From Sporosarcina obsidiansis (GTDB lineage: Bacteria; Bacillota; Bacilli; Bacillales_A; Planococcaceae): 64,000 nucleotides of DNA. The notes under the pieces were generated by a model, which saw only the letters and a program-made list of their open reading frames with translations, made no database searches and was not told where the DNA came from. Shown in pieces: positions 9,314 to 18,043 of this stretch (within the stretch, counting starts at the first letter, position 1; each line of letters opens with the position of its first letter). Where the stretch lies: positions 165,911 through 229,910 of the forward strand of contig NZ_WHVW01000003.1 in assembly GCF_009651005.1 (NCBI RefSeq), read 5' to 3'. Both the position numbers and the translations under genes were made by a program.

Positions 9314-10256
9314 AAATAGAGGTCAACTGATTTCTTCCATTTCGTTTAGATGTATACTGTGCATCATCCGCCCTTACATAAATATGGCTAGACGTGTCGC
9401 CGCATGTGAATGTGGTGATACCCATACTGACCGTGATGGCTATACTGGCCCATACTGATTCCTCCAGGTAGCGTCGAAGTTCTTCTGCTTTTTTTATGTT
9501 ATTTTGATGATTGGGATCATCGTAAATGATGGCAAATTCTTCACCACCAATGCGAGCTATTATATCCGGTACGTCCACCATTTGTTCCAGTTTGCGGGCC
9601 AACTCTTTCAACACATCGTCCCCAACCTGATGGCCATACGTGTCATTTACTTTTTTGAAATGATCAATATCGAATAGCAACAGGGAAAACGAATACGAAT
9701 CGAAAAGCTGGGCGCGGTCGATCGCTGCATCTAAACTTTTGCGGAAGACACGCCGGTTAAAGAGCCCTGTCAATTCGTCGCGCGTTGCCAATTCTTGTAG
9801 TTCTCCATTGAGTTCGAGCAATTGCTGCTGTTTGTTCTCGACTTCTTGTAGCAATCCGAGTAGCTTGTTGTAGGCAACATCGGTCTCTTTCTGGATCCGT
9901 TCGGCATCTTTTTTTGATTGGAGTAGCTGGTTTTCATATTCATCGCGTACTTTGATTTGTACAATGACACCTTCATATCGCCCGTTGCGTTCATTTACAT
10001 TCATGAGTACGGGAACGGGACGTTTCTCTACTTTTAAATTCAAATACATCTCTCGTACTTCGCCATGTACTGAAATAGCAGGTATGAAATATGTCTGGAA
10101 ATAAACCTTCGAAGGAACGGTCAGGATGTCATGCATATGACGTGGGATCTCTTCGATGCACAAAATATTTCTCATAGTCTGATTCATTTCAACAAATTCC
10201 CAGTCGCTCGTCAAGACGAAATATCCACAGGGTAACACGTTCAACTGCTCATCCAT
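9312..10256 (-). CDS. RsbP-type PAS domain fused to a diguanylate cyclase (GGDEF)
   Basis: 314 residues. Residues 1-105 resemble the PAS sensor of Bacillus RsbP closely, beginning MDEQLNVLPCG and running into RDEYENQLL. A coiled coil follows (about 105-157), then a GGDEF domain with RIGGEEFAIIYDD (GGEEF at about 237-241) in place of RsbP's PP2C phosphatase. It should make cyclic-di-GMP from GTP in the cytoplasm. The allosteric I-site, RxxD five residues before the motif, reads DVPD, so product inhibition is probably absent. TAGGAG overlaps the end of rsbQ and the start ATG lies 3 bases after the rsbQ stop, so the pair is translationally coupled. The inferred trigger is a signal relayed by RsbQ to the PAS domain. 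Confidence 0.93.
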   Translation of the reverse strand: MDEQLNVLPCGYFVLTSDWEFVEMNQTMRNILCIEEIPRHMHDILTVPSKVYFQTYFIPAISVHGEVREMYLNLKVEKRPVPVLMNVNERNGRYEGVIVQIKVRDEYENQLLQSKKDAERIQKETDVAYNKLLGLLQEVENKQQQLLELNGELQELATRDELTGLFNRRVFRKSLDAAIDRAQLFDSYSFSLLLFDIDHFKKVNDTYGHQVGDDVLKELARKLEQMVDVPDIIARIGGEEFAIIYDDPNHQNNIKKAEELRRYLEESVWASIAITVSMGITTFTCGDTSSHIYVRADDAQYTSKRNGRNQLTSI

Positions 10257-10259
10257 TAT

Positions 10260-11072
10260 TTATACGCTCCTATTCGCTTCGATAAAACGTGTAATCTCCT
10301 GGACAGTTTCTTCTGGATGGCTAATGTGCGGATTATGTCCTTTTGCTTTCATGATGACTAGTTCACTATTTGGTGTTTGGCGTTGAATGTATTCTCCAAC
10401 TTCTATGGGTACAATCGAATCTTCAGTTGGCTGTAAAATTAGAGTTTTTGTATATACCTGTGGCAGCTCTGCACGAATATCCGATGTAAACGTCACTTCA
10501 GCAAATTGACGGGCAATTTGCGGATCATTCGTATAAAGCATGGACTCGAATTCCTCAGACAGATGCGGGCGATCTTCATTTTTCATGGAGATTGGTGCCA
10601 GATACTTTGCCCATTCCTTATAATTCATTTCCATCATATCGAGCAACTCATCGATATCTTCGCGTTCAAAACCACCATAATAATCAGGTTCATTCAGATA
10701 ATGAGGGGAAGGACCAATCATGATTAGTTTTTCCATCAAGTCAGGTCGTTGAATGGAAGCAAGCGCACCGATCATACTACTGACGGAGTGTCCTACATAC
10801 AAAATATTTTGCAAATCTAATGCATCACAGACATCAATCACATCTTGTGCATAGCCGTGCAACGTTCCATAGCGATCCGATGAGTAGGCAAGTTTATCAC
10901 TTTGGCCTGAACCTACATAATCGAACAATACGATACGGTAGTCTTGTTCAAATGCAGGAACTATGTTTTTCCATACAGTTTGGTCACAGCCAAAACCGTG
11001 GGCAAATAAAATTGTCTGCTCTCCAGAACCAGTTATAGTGATATTATTTCGCTTCAAAATATCCATAGCCAT
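10260..11072 (-). CDS. rsbQ: RsbQ-like alpha/beta hydrolase (stress-signal relay)
   Basis: 270 residues, highly similar by eye to Bacillus subtilis RsbQ (for example FAHGFGCDQTVWK, FDYVGSGQSDK, DRYGTLHGYAQDV, GPSPHYLNEPDYYGGFE). The catalytic triad is S96 (VGHSVSS), D218 (TEDSIVP) and H246 (KGHNPHISHPEE), nearly at the RsbQ positions. RsbQ is needed by the PAS phosphatase RsbP to sense energy stress and activate sigma-B. Here its coupled partner is a PAS-GGDEF protein, so the output should be cyclic-di-GMP. ATG 11072 follows AAAGGA. A TGCTACAAT extended -10 box lies upstream. The hydrolase substrate or ligand is unknown. Confidence 0.92.
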   Translation of the reverse strand: MAMDILKRNNITITGSGEQTILFAHGFGCDQTVWKNIVPAFEQDYRIVLFDYVGSGQSDKLAYSSDRYGTLHGYAQDVIDVCDALDLQNILYVGHSVSSMIGALASIQRPDLMEKLIMIGPSPHYLNEPDYYGGFEREDIDELLDMMEMNYKEWAKYLAPISMKNEDRPHLSEEFESMLYTNDPQIARQFAEVTFTSDIRAELPQVYTKTLILQPTEDSIVPIEVGEYIQRQTPNSELVIMKAKGHNPHISHPEETVQEITRFIEANRSV

Positions 11073-11112
11073 AGAATCAAGTCCTTTCTAAACAACAGAT
11101 GTCAAATTATTT

Positions 11113-11145
11113 TTATTGTAGCATATAAATAGCGCAAATTTCCAA
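11113..11145 (-). promoter_or_regulatory. Possible extended -10 promoter for rsbQ and the PAS-GGDEF gene
   Basis: On the minus strand TGCTACAAT forms an extended -10 (hexamer at 11115-11120), about 40 bases before the start codon. The -35 is weak. No sigma-B-like GTTT/GGGWAW pair is seen here. Confidence 0.4.
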
Positions 11146-11162
11146 AACGACTGAACATTTAC

Positions 11163-11196
11163 AAAAAAACGCCTGTGAGTTAGAAACTCACAGGCG
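11163..11196 (-). terminator. Rho-independent terminator of the F420-ligase-like gene
   Basis: A 12-bp perfect stem CGCCTGTGAGTT/AACTCACAGGCG with an AGA loop. On the minus strand it is followed by seven U's. Confidence 0.9.
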
Positions 11197-11206
11197 ACAA
11201 TCTACT

Positions 11207-12397
11207 TTAGTTTGTATAGTTATCGAAATAGCCTTGGATAAAGACAATCGGTGTACCTTTGTCACCACTACCGGAAGTTAAGTCGGATAACGAGCCAATC
11301 AAGTCCGTTAACTTACGTGGAGTAGTGCCTTGCGAAGCCATGGAGCCCATAAGATCCATATCTTTTTTCTCAATATACTCGGATACCGCCTTCTTCAGCT
11401 CTTCTCCACGGAGATCAGAGAAATCATTGTCTGCCAAGTATTTGAGTTTTACTTCATTTGGAATTCCGTCTAGTCCGTCAGTATATGCAGGAGATACAAC
11501 AGGATCCGCTAATTCCCAAATCTTTCCGACCGGGTCTTTAAACGCGCCATCTCCATAGATCATGACTTCAATATGTTTACCAGTTTCTTTTTTCAGCATA
11601 GCTTGTATTTGATCCACAACAGGCTGGCAATTATGAGGAAACAGTTTAATGCTATTTTCTTGCGCTTTATTCGCACCGAGTAATCCGAATTGCTCATTAA
11701 AACCACTGCCGTTGATGGATTTTGAAAGTACATCATCCAAGCTGTAGACTTTTTCAGCACCGTTCGCTTCGAGAATGCGCTTTGTTCTAAAACGTGTATG
11801 GATATCACATGTTAAGACTGTTTTTGTATAATCTAAGATCGTTCGAGCGTTATTAGAGAAAATTACTTCATGTTCCACACCGAATTCATCCATCAAAGAT
11901 TTATAGTATTCAATGTAATCCACACCAGTGAATGGGTGTTTGTTATCTCCAAAATGCGCACGGAACTCTGCCTCTGTCAAAACGTCCGTCCAAGGGTTAA
12001 CTCCTTTTTCATCCAAGCGATCAAGCTCCACCAAGTGGTTGCCGACTTCATCGGAAGGATAGCTAAGCATTAAGACGATCTTTTTTGCACCTTTTGCTAT
12101 GCCGCGCAAACAGTTCCCGAACCGATTGCGGCTGAGAATAGGGAAAATGACACCAATTGTATCATCGCCGAATTTGGCTTCAATATCTTTTGCAATATGG
12201 TCAATCGTTGCGTAGTTACCTTGTGCACGTGCAACGATGGATTCTGTTATGGATACGATATCTTTATCTTGAAATGAAATGTTTTCAATTCTAGAAGCTT
12301 CTAAGACACTGTCTACAACGATTTGTTCAATATTGTCGCCTTCATTGATAATGGGGCAACGTAGCCCTCTGACAACGGTTCCTACTACTCTTTCCAA
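11207..12397 (-). CDS. Coenzyme F420-0:L-glutamate ligase-like protein
   Basis: A 396-residue protein of the CofE/FbiB-like superfamily. The N-terminus has GLRCPIINEGDNIEQIVVDSV and DIVSITESIVARAQGN, as in F420-0 gamma-glutamyl ligase, and a nucleotide/metal region includes MIYGDGAFKDPVGKIWELADPVVSP. F420 is not known from most Bacillales and no other F420 gene is in the window, so the real product is probably a different amide ligation or a related function. The TTG at 12397 has AAGGAG nine bases upstream. It is monocistronic, closed by a strong terminator, and divergent from a LysR regulator that may control it. Confidence 0.8.
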   Translation of the reverse strand: MERVVGTVVRGLRCPIINEGDNIEQIVVDSVLEASRIENISFQDKDIVSITESIVARAQGNYATIDHIAKDIEAKFGDDTIGVIFPILSRNRFGNCLRGIAKGAKKIVLMLSYPSDEVGNHLVELDRLDEKGVNPWTDVLTEAEFRAHFGDNKHPFTGVDYIEYYKSLMDEFGVEHEVIFSNNARTILDYTKTVLTCDIHTRFRTKRILEANGAEKVYSLDDVLSKSINGSGFNEQFGLLGANKAQENSIKLFPHNCQPVVDQIQAMLKKETGKHIEVMIYGDGAFKDPVGKIWELADPVVSPAYTDGLDGIPNEVKLKYLADNDFSDLRGEELKKAVSEYIEKKDMDLMGSMASQGTTPRKLTDLIGSLSDLTSGSGDKGTPIVFIQGYFDNYTN

Positions 12398-12509
12398 ATC
12401 AATCGCTCCTTAGTGAAAATCAATTTGATCATTCTTCTTTGTATTATAGCGTGCTTTTGTGATATAAGTAAAATTAATATACCTAATAGTAGATATAAGG
12501 GGTAGTTAT

Positions 12510-13394
12510 ATGTCGATCAATCTAGAATGGTACAAAGTGTTTCGCACAGTCGGTCAAAATGAAAGCTTTTCCAAGGCCGCTATGCAATTGTTTATGACCC
12601 AGCCAGCCGTTAGTCAGATCATTTCTCAGTTAGAACGAGAATTGGATACACGTCTTTTTAATCGCACATCCAAAGGGGTATCGTTGACAGATGAAGGTTC
12701 ATTGTTATTCGAATATGTTCATTCAGCCTTGAATTTGTTGGAAGCGGGTAATGAAAAATTATATGAATTGAAAAACCTGTCAGCTGGAGAGCTGAAAATA
12801 GGAGTAGGCGATACCATTTCTCGTTACTATTTATTGCCCTATTTAGAAGCGTTTCATACCAATTATCCAAGTATTCGATTTAAAATCATCAACGGCACAA
12901 CAGTAGAGTTGATCGCAGCACTTAAATCAGGAGAAGCAGATATTGCGGTTTGTAACTTTCCAGTGGTAGATGATTCATTGGAAAAACGAGTGTGCTTTGA
13001 TGTGCAGGATATATTCGTCTATGGAGAACGATTCAAGAAATTGTTTCTTCGACCAGTACCGTTACAGGAGTTGACTAGATTACCGCTCATTCTTCTTGAA
13101 CCTAAGTCTAATTCGCGACAATATGTGGAAGACTTTCTATTAGAAAAAGGCGTGAAGATCTATCCCGAATTTGAATTGGGTTCCCACGAATTGCTACTGG
13201 AATTCGCACAAATTAATTTAGGGATTGCCTGCGTGGTACGAGAATTTGCAGCAAAATATTTGGAACGTGGCAAGTTGCATGAAGTAGAGTTTTTAGAGCC
13301 TATCCCGAAACGAAGCATTGGTGTGTGCTACTTAAAAGACGTCTCTTTGTCGCCTGCTGCGTCCAAGTTTATTGAGATTCTGGAGAGGGTCTGA
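12510..13394 (+). CDS. LysR-family transcriptional regulator
   Basis: 294 residues. The N-terminal winged helix reads FRTVGQNESFSKAAMQLFMTQPAVSQIISQLE, and the C-terminal effector domain includes LKIGVGDTISRYYLLPYL. The start ATG 12510 follows AAGGGG. The gene is divergent from the F420-ligase-like gene across 112 bases, the usual arrangement for a LysR regulator and its target, so that gene is the best candidate for regulation. The effector is unknown. It is most like the CysL/YwfK group by eye, but not enough to name it. Confidence 0.92.
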   Translation: MSINLEWYKVFRTVGQNESFSKAAMQLFMTQPAVSQIISQLERELDTRLFNRTSKGVSLTDEGSLLFEYVHSALNLLEAGNEKLYELKNLSAGELKIGVGDTISRYYLLPYLEAFHTNYPSIRFKIINGTTVELIAALKSGEADIAVCNFPVVDDSLEKRVCFDVQDIFVYGERFKKLFLRPVPLQELTRLPLILLEPKSNSRQYVEDFLLEKGVKIYPEFELGSHELLLEFAQINLGIACVVREFAAKYLERGKLHEVEFLEPIPKRSIGVCYLKDVSLSPAASKFIEILERV

Positions 13395-13484
13395 ATTGGT
13401 GTGGCTTAAAAGCTAATGAATGATCATAAATTCCTGTAACCGGTCCTAAAAGTGTACAAGTGATCATATACCAAATACCAACTA

Positions 13485-13515
13485 CAAAAGCCGGACAGGT
13501 AACTCCTGTCCGGCT
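13485..13515 (-). terminator. Terminator hairpin between lysR-type gene and katE
   Basis: An 11-bp perfect stem AGCCGGACAGG/CCTGTCCGGCT. On the minus strand it is followed by UUUUG, so it mainly serves katE. On the plus strand T's come only after a gap. Confidence 0.75.
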
Positions 13516-13532
13516 AGATCTCTTTTTAGCAA

Positions 13533-15590
13533 TCAGTCATATAGCTTACGGTCCCAAAAACGATGCGCGGCAACAGTGTCAGCCCATTGTTTACCGTCTC
13601 CCGAAACTGTTAAGTCAGTCAGAACACCTGGTCCTGGTTTGACATTTGTCTGATCAAGCAGTTTCTGCGCATCCGGTGCTGCCCCAATCGGTTTGAAATG
13701 CATATAGGCTTCATTGACAAAATCAGCCAAGTCCATTTCGAACTTCTTCGGTTGCTTTGCTTGTCCACCTACGATATACAGTGCATCATATAGAACCGAA
13801 TGAACAGTCAAGAACGTTTCGTCGACCTCCACAGTCGCACCATTTTTACCAGTCAGCTTGCCGAATTGTTCGCTCACGATGTCGATTGACATACCTGCGT
13901 CCAATGAAGCTTTTAAGAATGGCTCCAGTACGGCATCGTCAAACTGATCCGCAATCAAGACAGCTACTTTTCGCGTATGTGGCAACTTCGCTTTATTTTC
14001 CTGGCTCAGTGCCGGAGAAGACTCTGTGATGGTTGATTGTGTGGCATTTTTAGGCGCGTCCACACCGACTGCTTGTGCCACTTTCGTTGCCATATCGGTA
14101 TCCACATTAGCAAACATGTCGACCACTTGTTGTCTGATATTCATATCCTTCACTTTGCCCACTTCGAAACTGAAAGCTTCAATTATATGTTGTTTTTCAG
14201 GAACGGACATACTATTCCAGAATAAGCGTGCCTGAGAAAAGTGGTCTTTAAATGAATCACTGCGAGCTTGTACTTTGCGCCCTTCCACTTTCTCTTGATA
14301 ATGAACATAGCCGCCGTCTTGTTCAGACGAAGTGTTAGGTTTATTAGTAGCTAACGAGTTTTTATGATAGCTAACTTGGCCTACATTGATCGTCTGTCTT
14401 CCGTACCCATCGCGCTGATTATTATGGAATGGGCAGACAGGACGGTTGATCGGCAGCTCATGGAAGTTCGGACCACCAAGTCGGATCAATTGAGTGTCCG
14501 TGTAAGAGAATAAACGTCCTTGTAGCAACGGATCATTTGTGAAATCAATCCCTGGAACGACACTGCCAGGATGGAATGCGACTTGCTCAGTTTCAGCAAA
14601 AACGTTGTCTACATTGCGATTCAACGTCATTTTCCCGATGATTTTGACAGGTATCTGTTCTTCAGGCCAGATTTTCGTTGGGTCTAGGATATCGAAATCG
14701 AACTTGAATTCGTCCTTTTCTTCCAGCAATTGAACACCTAGTTCAAATTCTACGAAGTCTCCATTTTCGATTGATTCCCACAGATCGCGGCGATGAAAGT
14801 CAGGATCTTTCCCGCTAATTTTCTGTGCTTCATCCCATACCAACGAATGGACGCCTAGTTTAGGCTTCCAATGAAACTTCACGAAATGTGATTCACCCTG
14901 TTCATTAACAAAACGATAGGTATGAACACCAAAACCTTCCATCATTCGAAAACTTCGTGGAATAGCTCGGTCTGACATATGCCACATGATCATATGTGCC
15001 GATTCCTGATTATTTGCGATGAAATCCCAGAATGTATCGTGGGCGGAAGCAGCTTGTGGCATTTCGTTGTGAGGTTCTGGTTTTACGGCATGGACTAAGT
15101 CAGGAAACTTAATCGCATCCTGAATAAAGAAAACAGGTATATTATTTCCGACTAGATCATAGTTGCCTTCCTCTGTATAAAACTTAACGGCAAACCCACG
15201 GACATCTCGCACAGTTTCAGCAGAGCCGCGGCTTCCGGCTACTGTGGAAAAACGTGTGAAAACAGGTGTTTTCGAACCAGGTTCTTGCAAAAATCCAGCT
15301 TTGGTATACTTTTTCATGGATTCATATAACTCAAACTCACCATGAGCCGCATATCCACGCGCATGAACGACGCGCTCCGGAATCCGTTCATGATCGAAAT
15401 GTGTCATTTTCTCACGGAAATGAAAGTCTTCCATTAGTGTAGGTCCACGTGTTCCGGCTTTTAGAGAGTGTTCATCCTCTGATACCTTTAATCCTTGATT
15501 GGTCGTCATTGGATTCTCATAGTCACGTGCTCGAAATGTTTCCAACTGTTTATTTTTGCTGTTGTCATCTACTTGGTGGTCTTTATTCAC
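13533..15590 (-). CDS. katE: Large-subunit (HPII/KatE-type) catalase with C-terminal DJ-1/PfpI-like domain
   Basis: 685 residues, almost the size of B. subtilis KatE. It decomposes hydrogen peroxide in the cytoplasm using haem. The distal His is in ERVVHARGYAAHG, the Asn is near FFIQDAIKFPD, and the proximal Tyr lies in RLFSYTDTQLIRLG. The last 150 or so residues (KVAVLIADQFDDAVLEPF onward) form the flavodoxin-like domain of large catalases. The GTG at 15590 has GGGAGG seven bases upstream. A sigma-B-type promoter (15630-15654) lies directly upstream, consistent with a general-stress catalase. Confidence 0.96.
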   Translation of the reverse strand: MNKDHQVDDNSKNKQLETFRARDYENPMTTNQGLKVSEDEHSLKAGTRGPTLMEDFHFREKMTHFDHERIPERVVHARGYAAHGEFELYESMKKYTKAGFLQEPGSKTPVFTRFSTVAGSRGSAETVRDVRGFAVKFYTEEGNYDLVGNNIPVFFIQDAIKFPDLVHAVKPEPHNEMPQAASAHDTFWDFIANNQESAHMIMWHMSDRAIPRSFRMMEGFGVHTYRFVNEQGESHFVKFHWKPKLGVHSLVWDEAQKISGKDPDFHRRDLWESIENGDFVEFELGVQLLEEKDEFKFDFDILDPTKIWPEEQIPVKIIGKMTLNRNVDNVFAETEQVAFHPGSVVPGIDFTNDPLLQGRLFSYTDTQLIRLGGPNFHELPINRPVCPFHNNQRDGYGRQTINVGQVSYHKNSLATNKPNTSSEQDGGYVHYQEKVEGRKVQARSDSFKDHFSQARLFWNSMSVPEKQHIIEAFSFEVGKVKDMNIRQQVVDMFANVDTDMATKVAQAVGVDAPKNATQSTITESSPALSQENKAKLPHTRKVAVLIADQFDDAVLEPFLKASLDAGMSIDIVSEQFGKLTGKNGATVEVDETFLTVHSVLYDALYIVGGQAKQPKKFEMDLADFVNEAYMHFKPIGAAPDAQKLLDQTNVKPGPGVLTDLTVSGDGKQWADTVAAHRFWDRKLYD

Positions 15591-15629
15591 AAAAAATCCT
15601 CCCGTCGTAAAATAGTAGTCTGTCCTTCT

Positions 15630-15654
15630 ATTCCCGAATTTGATTGGACTAAAC
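15630..15654 (-). promoter_or_regulatory. Sigma-B-type promoter of katE
   Basis: On the minus strand GTTTAG, 13 bases, then GGGAAT, against a sigma-B consensus of GTTTAA-N12/15-GGGWAW. The -10 is 40 bases before the katE GTG. The element fills the gap right after the upstream ABC1-kinase gene, so katE can be induced separately. Confidence 0.75.
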
Positions 15655-15659
15655 AGTAA

Positions 15660-17327
15660 CTAAATTCGTCCTGATCGTACGATGGAAAATAGTAGATAGG
15701 CGAACATGAGAGTCGCAATAATGGAGCCGACTTCAATGAGCGGCAGCCGGAAGAACATAGCGGTTTGACCAGCTATTGCGGATCCGACAATGAGTCCTAC
15801 CATGAGGATGCTAAATGCCAGCAAGACGATACTGAAAGACAACCGGTTGGCAATTTTATCGAATCGGCGGAATATGATGTGTGACTCTTTCAGGCCGATA
15901 TCCAAATCAACTTTACCTTTTTGCACAGTTTTAATAGCTTTCTTAATATCACTTGGCAGTTCTGCTGCGATCTCCGCATTCTTGATTAGTGTGTCCCAAC
16001 TATTCTCGATGACATAGCGAGGATCGAATCGTTTCAACACCAATCTCCGACTATATGGCTCAATGGCTTTCATAATACTGAAGGAAGGATCGAGTTTACC
16101 GAGTACACCTTCTAGCGTAAGAATAACTTTTGAAAGAATTGCAACGTCATTGGGAAGTCGGATGTGGTGGCGATAGGCAATAGAGAAAATTTCCATAAAC
16201 ACGTCTCCGAGCTTTAAATCGGTGAGAGATGTTTCGTAATATTTTCGCTGAATAATTTGTAGATCGCGATACAAAGCTTCCGTATTTGTATCTTCATGAA
16301 GAAGATCCATGTCAGAGAAAATGTCGATCACACGTTCAATATTACCTTTTTGCAAAGCGAGCATGAGGGAGACGAAATGGTAGGTTGTTTCTTTACTGAG
16401 TTGCCCAACCATACCGAAATCTACATAGTAAATGACATTTCCAGGCGTGACAAAAATATTTCCTGGATGTGGATCACCATGGAAGAAGCCGTGTTCCATC
16501 ACCTGTGAGAGCATGGAGTGGGCGATGCGTTCGGCTAAAATTTGGCGATCATAACCTTCCGCGTCCAATTGTTCCGTGTCGCTCACTTTTATACCTGTGA
16601 TTAGCTCAGTAGTGAGCACGATTCGTGTAGAATACTCCTCATAAACACGAGGTACTTGAATTTCCCGTACTTTTGCAAATTGACGTGCAATTCGTTCTGC
16701 ATTGCGTGCCTCCAATTGATAATCCAATTCTTCTCGCATTGAATGGGAAAATTCGTAGATGAGATCACGAAGGTGATAGGTTTTGGCCCAATCCATATTG
16801 TTCTCCAAAAAGCCTGCCAGATCATGTAATATCGCTAAATCTGTATCCACTTGTCGCTGAATATTTGGTCGCTGTACTTTCACTGCCACCATATCACCAC
16901 TGATTAAGCGTGCTTTATGTACTTGCCCGATCGAAGCGGAAGCAAGAGGCACTTCGTCAAACTCCTGGAATAATTCTTCAATGGTACCCTCTAGCTGCTG
17001 CTCGATAATGTCCCGTACATGCGCAATTGGAAAGGCCTCTACGTGATCTTGTAATTTTTCAAGTTCCACAGCAATTTCTTCAGGCACTAAATCCCTGCGA
17101 CCACTGGCAATCTGGCCGAGTTTGACGAATGTAGGGCCGAGCTGCTCTAGCGCGGTTCGTAATTTTTTCCCTACATGGTATAAATTTAAATCAGCTTTTT
17201 CATCTGTAGAAGAAAATTTTCGGTCGGTCAACCCTAGCCGAAATAAAACATGACTAAAACCATTTTTCAAAAAGATATTTATAATTTCTTGAGAACGTTG
17301 TGCATTTTTCATTTTTCGTTTTAACAT
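15660..17327 (-). CDS. ABC1/UbiB (AarF) family atypical kinase
   Basis: About 555 residues of the ABC1/UbiB protein-kinase-like family, linked elsewhere to quinone or lipid metabolism. It has the KxGQ motif (FVKLGQIASGR), the alanine/serine-rich nucleotide loop (ASASIGQVHKA), the catalytic segment HGFFHGDPHPGNIFV and the metal-binding YYVDFGMVG. Two C-terminal membrane helices follow. The open frame continues 35 codons upstream, but GGAGGTG correctly precedes ATG 17327 (MLKRKMKNAQ). Function in this organism is not known. It lies downstream of cotJC but behind a terminator. Confidence 0.9.
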   Translation of the reverse strand: MLKRKMKNAQRSQEIINIFLKNGFSHVLFRLGLTDRKFSSTDEKADLNLYHVGKKLRTALEQLGPTFVKLGQIASGRRDLVPEEIAVELEKLQDHVEAFPIAHVRDIIEQQLEGTIEELFQEFDEVPLASASIGQVHKARLISGDMVAVKVQRPNIQRQVDTDLAILHDLAGFLENNMDWAKTYHLRDLIYEFSHSMREELDYQLEARNAERIARQFAKVREIQVPRVYEEYSTRIVLTTELITGIKVSDTEQLDAEGYDRQILAERIAHSMLSQVMEHGFFHGDPHPGNIFVTPGNVIYYVDFGMVGQLSKETTYHFVSLMLALQKGNIERVIDIFSDMDLLHEDTNTEALYRDLQIIQRKYYETSLTDLKLGDVFMEIFSIAYRHHIRLPNDVAILSKVILTLEGVLGKLDPSFSIMKAIEPYSRRLVLKRFDPRYVIENSWDTLIKNAEIAAELPSDIKKAIKTVQKGKVDLDIGLKESHIIFRRFDKIANRLSFSIVLLAFSILMVGLIVGSAIAGQTAMFFRLPLIEVGSIIATLMFAYLLFSIVRSGRI

Positions 17328-17391
17328 AGAGAACACCTCCGTGATCACCCTCTCTACAACACATACCATTGAATGCGATTTCCTAAACACT

Positions 17392-17423
17392 AAAAACCCT
17401 TCCTCCGTGTGGGAGAGAAGGGT
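17392..17423 (-). terminator. Terminator of the cotJ operon
   Basis: On the minus strand ACCCTTCTCTCC pairs with GGAGGAAGGGT (one-base bulge) and is followed by five U's. It is immediately downstream of the cotJC stop. Confidence 0.8.
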
Positions 17424-17434
17424 ACTTCTCAAGA

Positions 17435-18004
17435 TCAGAAAATTTTCTTGCGGTCTCGTTCTTCTTTTAATACTTCCACAGCTTCCCTAAAACGCTGAGA
17501 ATGCACATTTTCTCGTTCTCTCAGAAATTTGAGCGAATCGTTAATGAGCGGGTCGTCGGATATATCGATAATCCATTGGTAAGTTGCTCGAGCTTTTTCT
17601 TCTGCTGCAATATCTTCATACAAATCAGCGATCGGATCGCCTTTCGCTTGAATATACGTAGCAGTGAATGGAACCCCTCCTGCATTCTCATAAAATAGGG
17701 CATGCCCATGATTGACAAAATGTGCACCAAGACCTGCTTCTTCGAGTTGTTGCGGTGTGGCGTCCTTTGTTAATTTGTAAATCATTGTAGCTAACATTTC
17801 CAAGTGTGAAAATTCTTCTGTTGCGACATCATTTAGCAAGCCAATTACTTTATCAGGAACAGTGTACCGCTGATTCATATAGCGAAGAGCTGCTGCTAAT
17901 TCTCCGTCAGCACCCCCGTATTGTTCCGCTATATATTTTGCGAGCTTTGGATTGCATTCACTGACCTCCACAGGGTACAGTAATTTTTTTTCATACACCC
18001 ACAT
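17435..18004 (-). CDS. cotJC: Spore coat protein CotJC (manganese-catalase-like)
   Basis: 189 residues with the ferritin-like four-helix fold of manganese catalases. The carboxylate/His metal ligands appear in ELAAALRYMNQRY, ATEEFSHLEMLATMIY and DIAAEEKARATYQWI. The protein begins MWVYEKKLLYPVEV as in CotJC. It is made in the mother cell and deposited in the spore coat. ATG 18004 is preceded by AGGGGG. It is the third gene of cotJA-cotJB-cotJC, so this organism is an endospore former. Catalase activity is possible but not shown by the sequence alone. Confidence 0.95.
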   Translation of the reverse strand: MWVYEKKLLYPVEVSECNPKLAKYIAEQYGGADGELAAALRYMNQRYTVPDKVIGLLNDVATEEFSHLEMLATMIYKLTKDATPQQLEEAGLGAHFVNHGHALFYENAGGVPFTATYIQAKGDPIADLYEDIAAEEKARATYQWIIDISDDPLINDSLKFLRERENVHSQRFREAVEVLKEERDRKKIF

Positions 18005-18043
18005 TGTCGTTCCCCCTAGTAAAATAATACTGAATTCAAGCTG

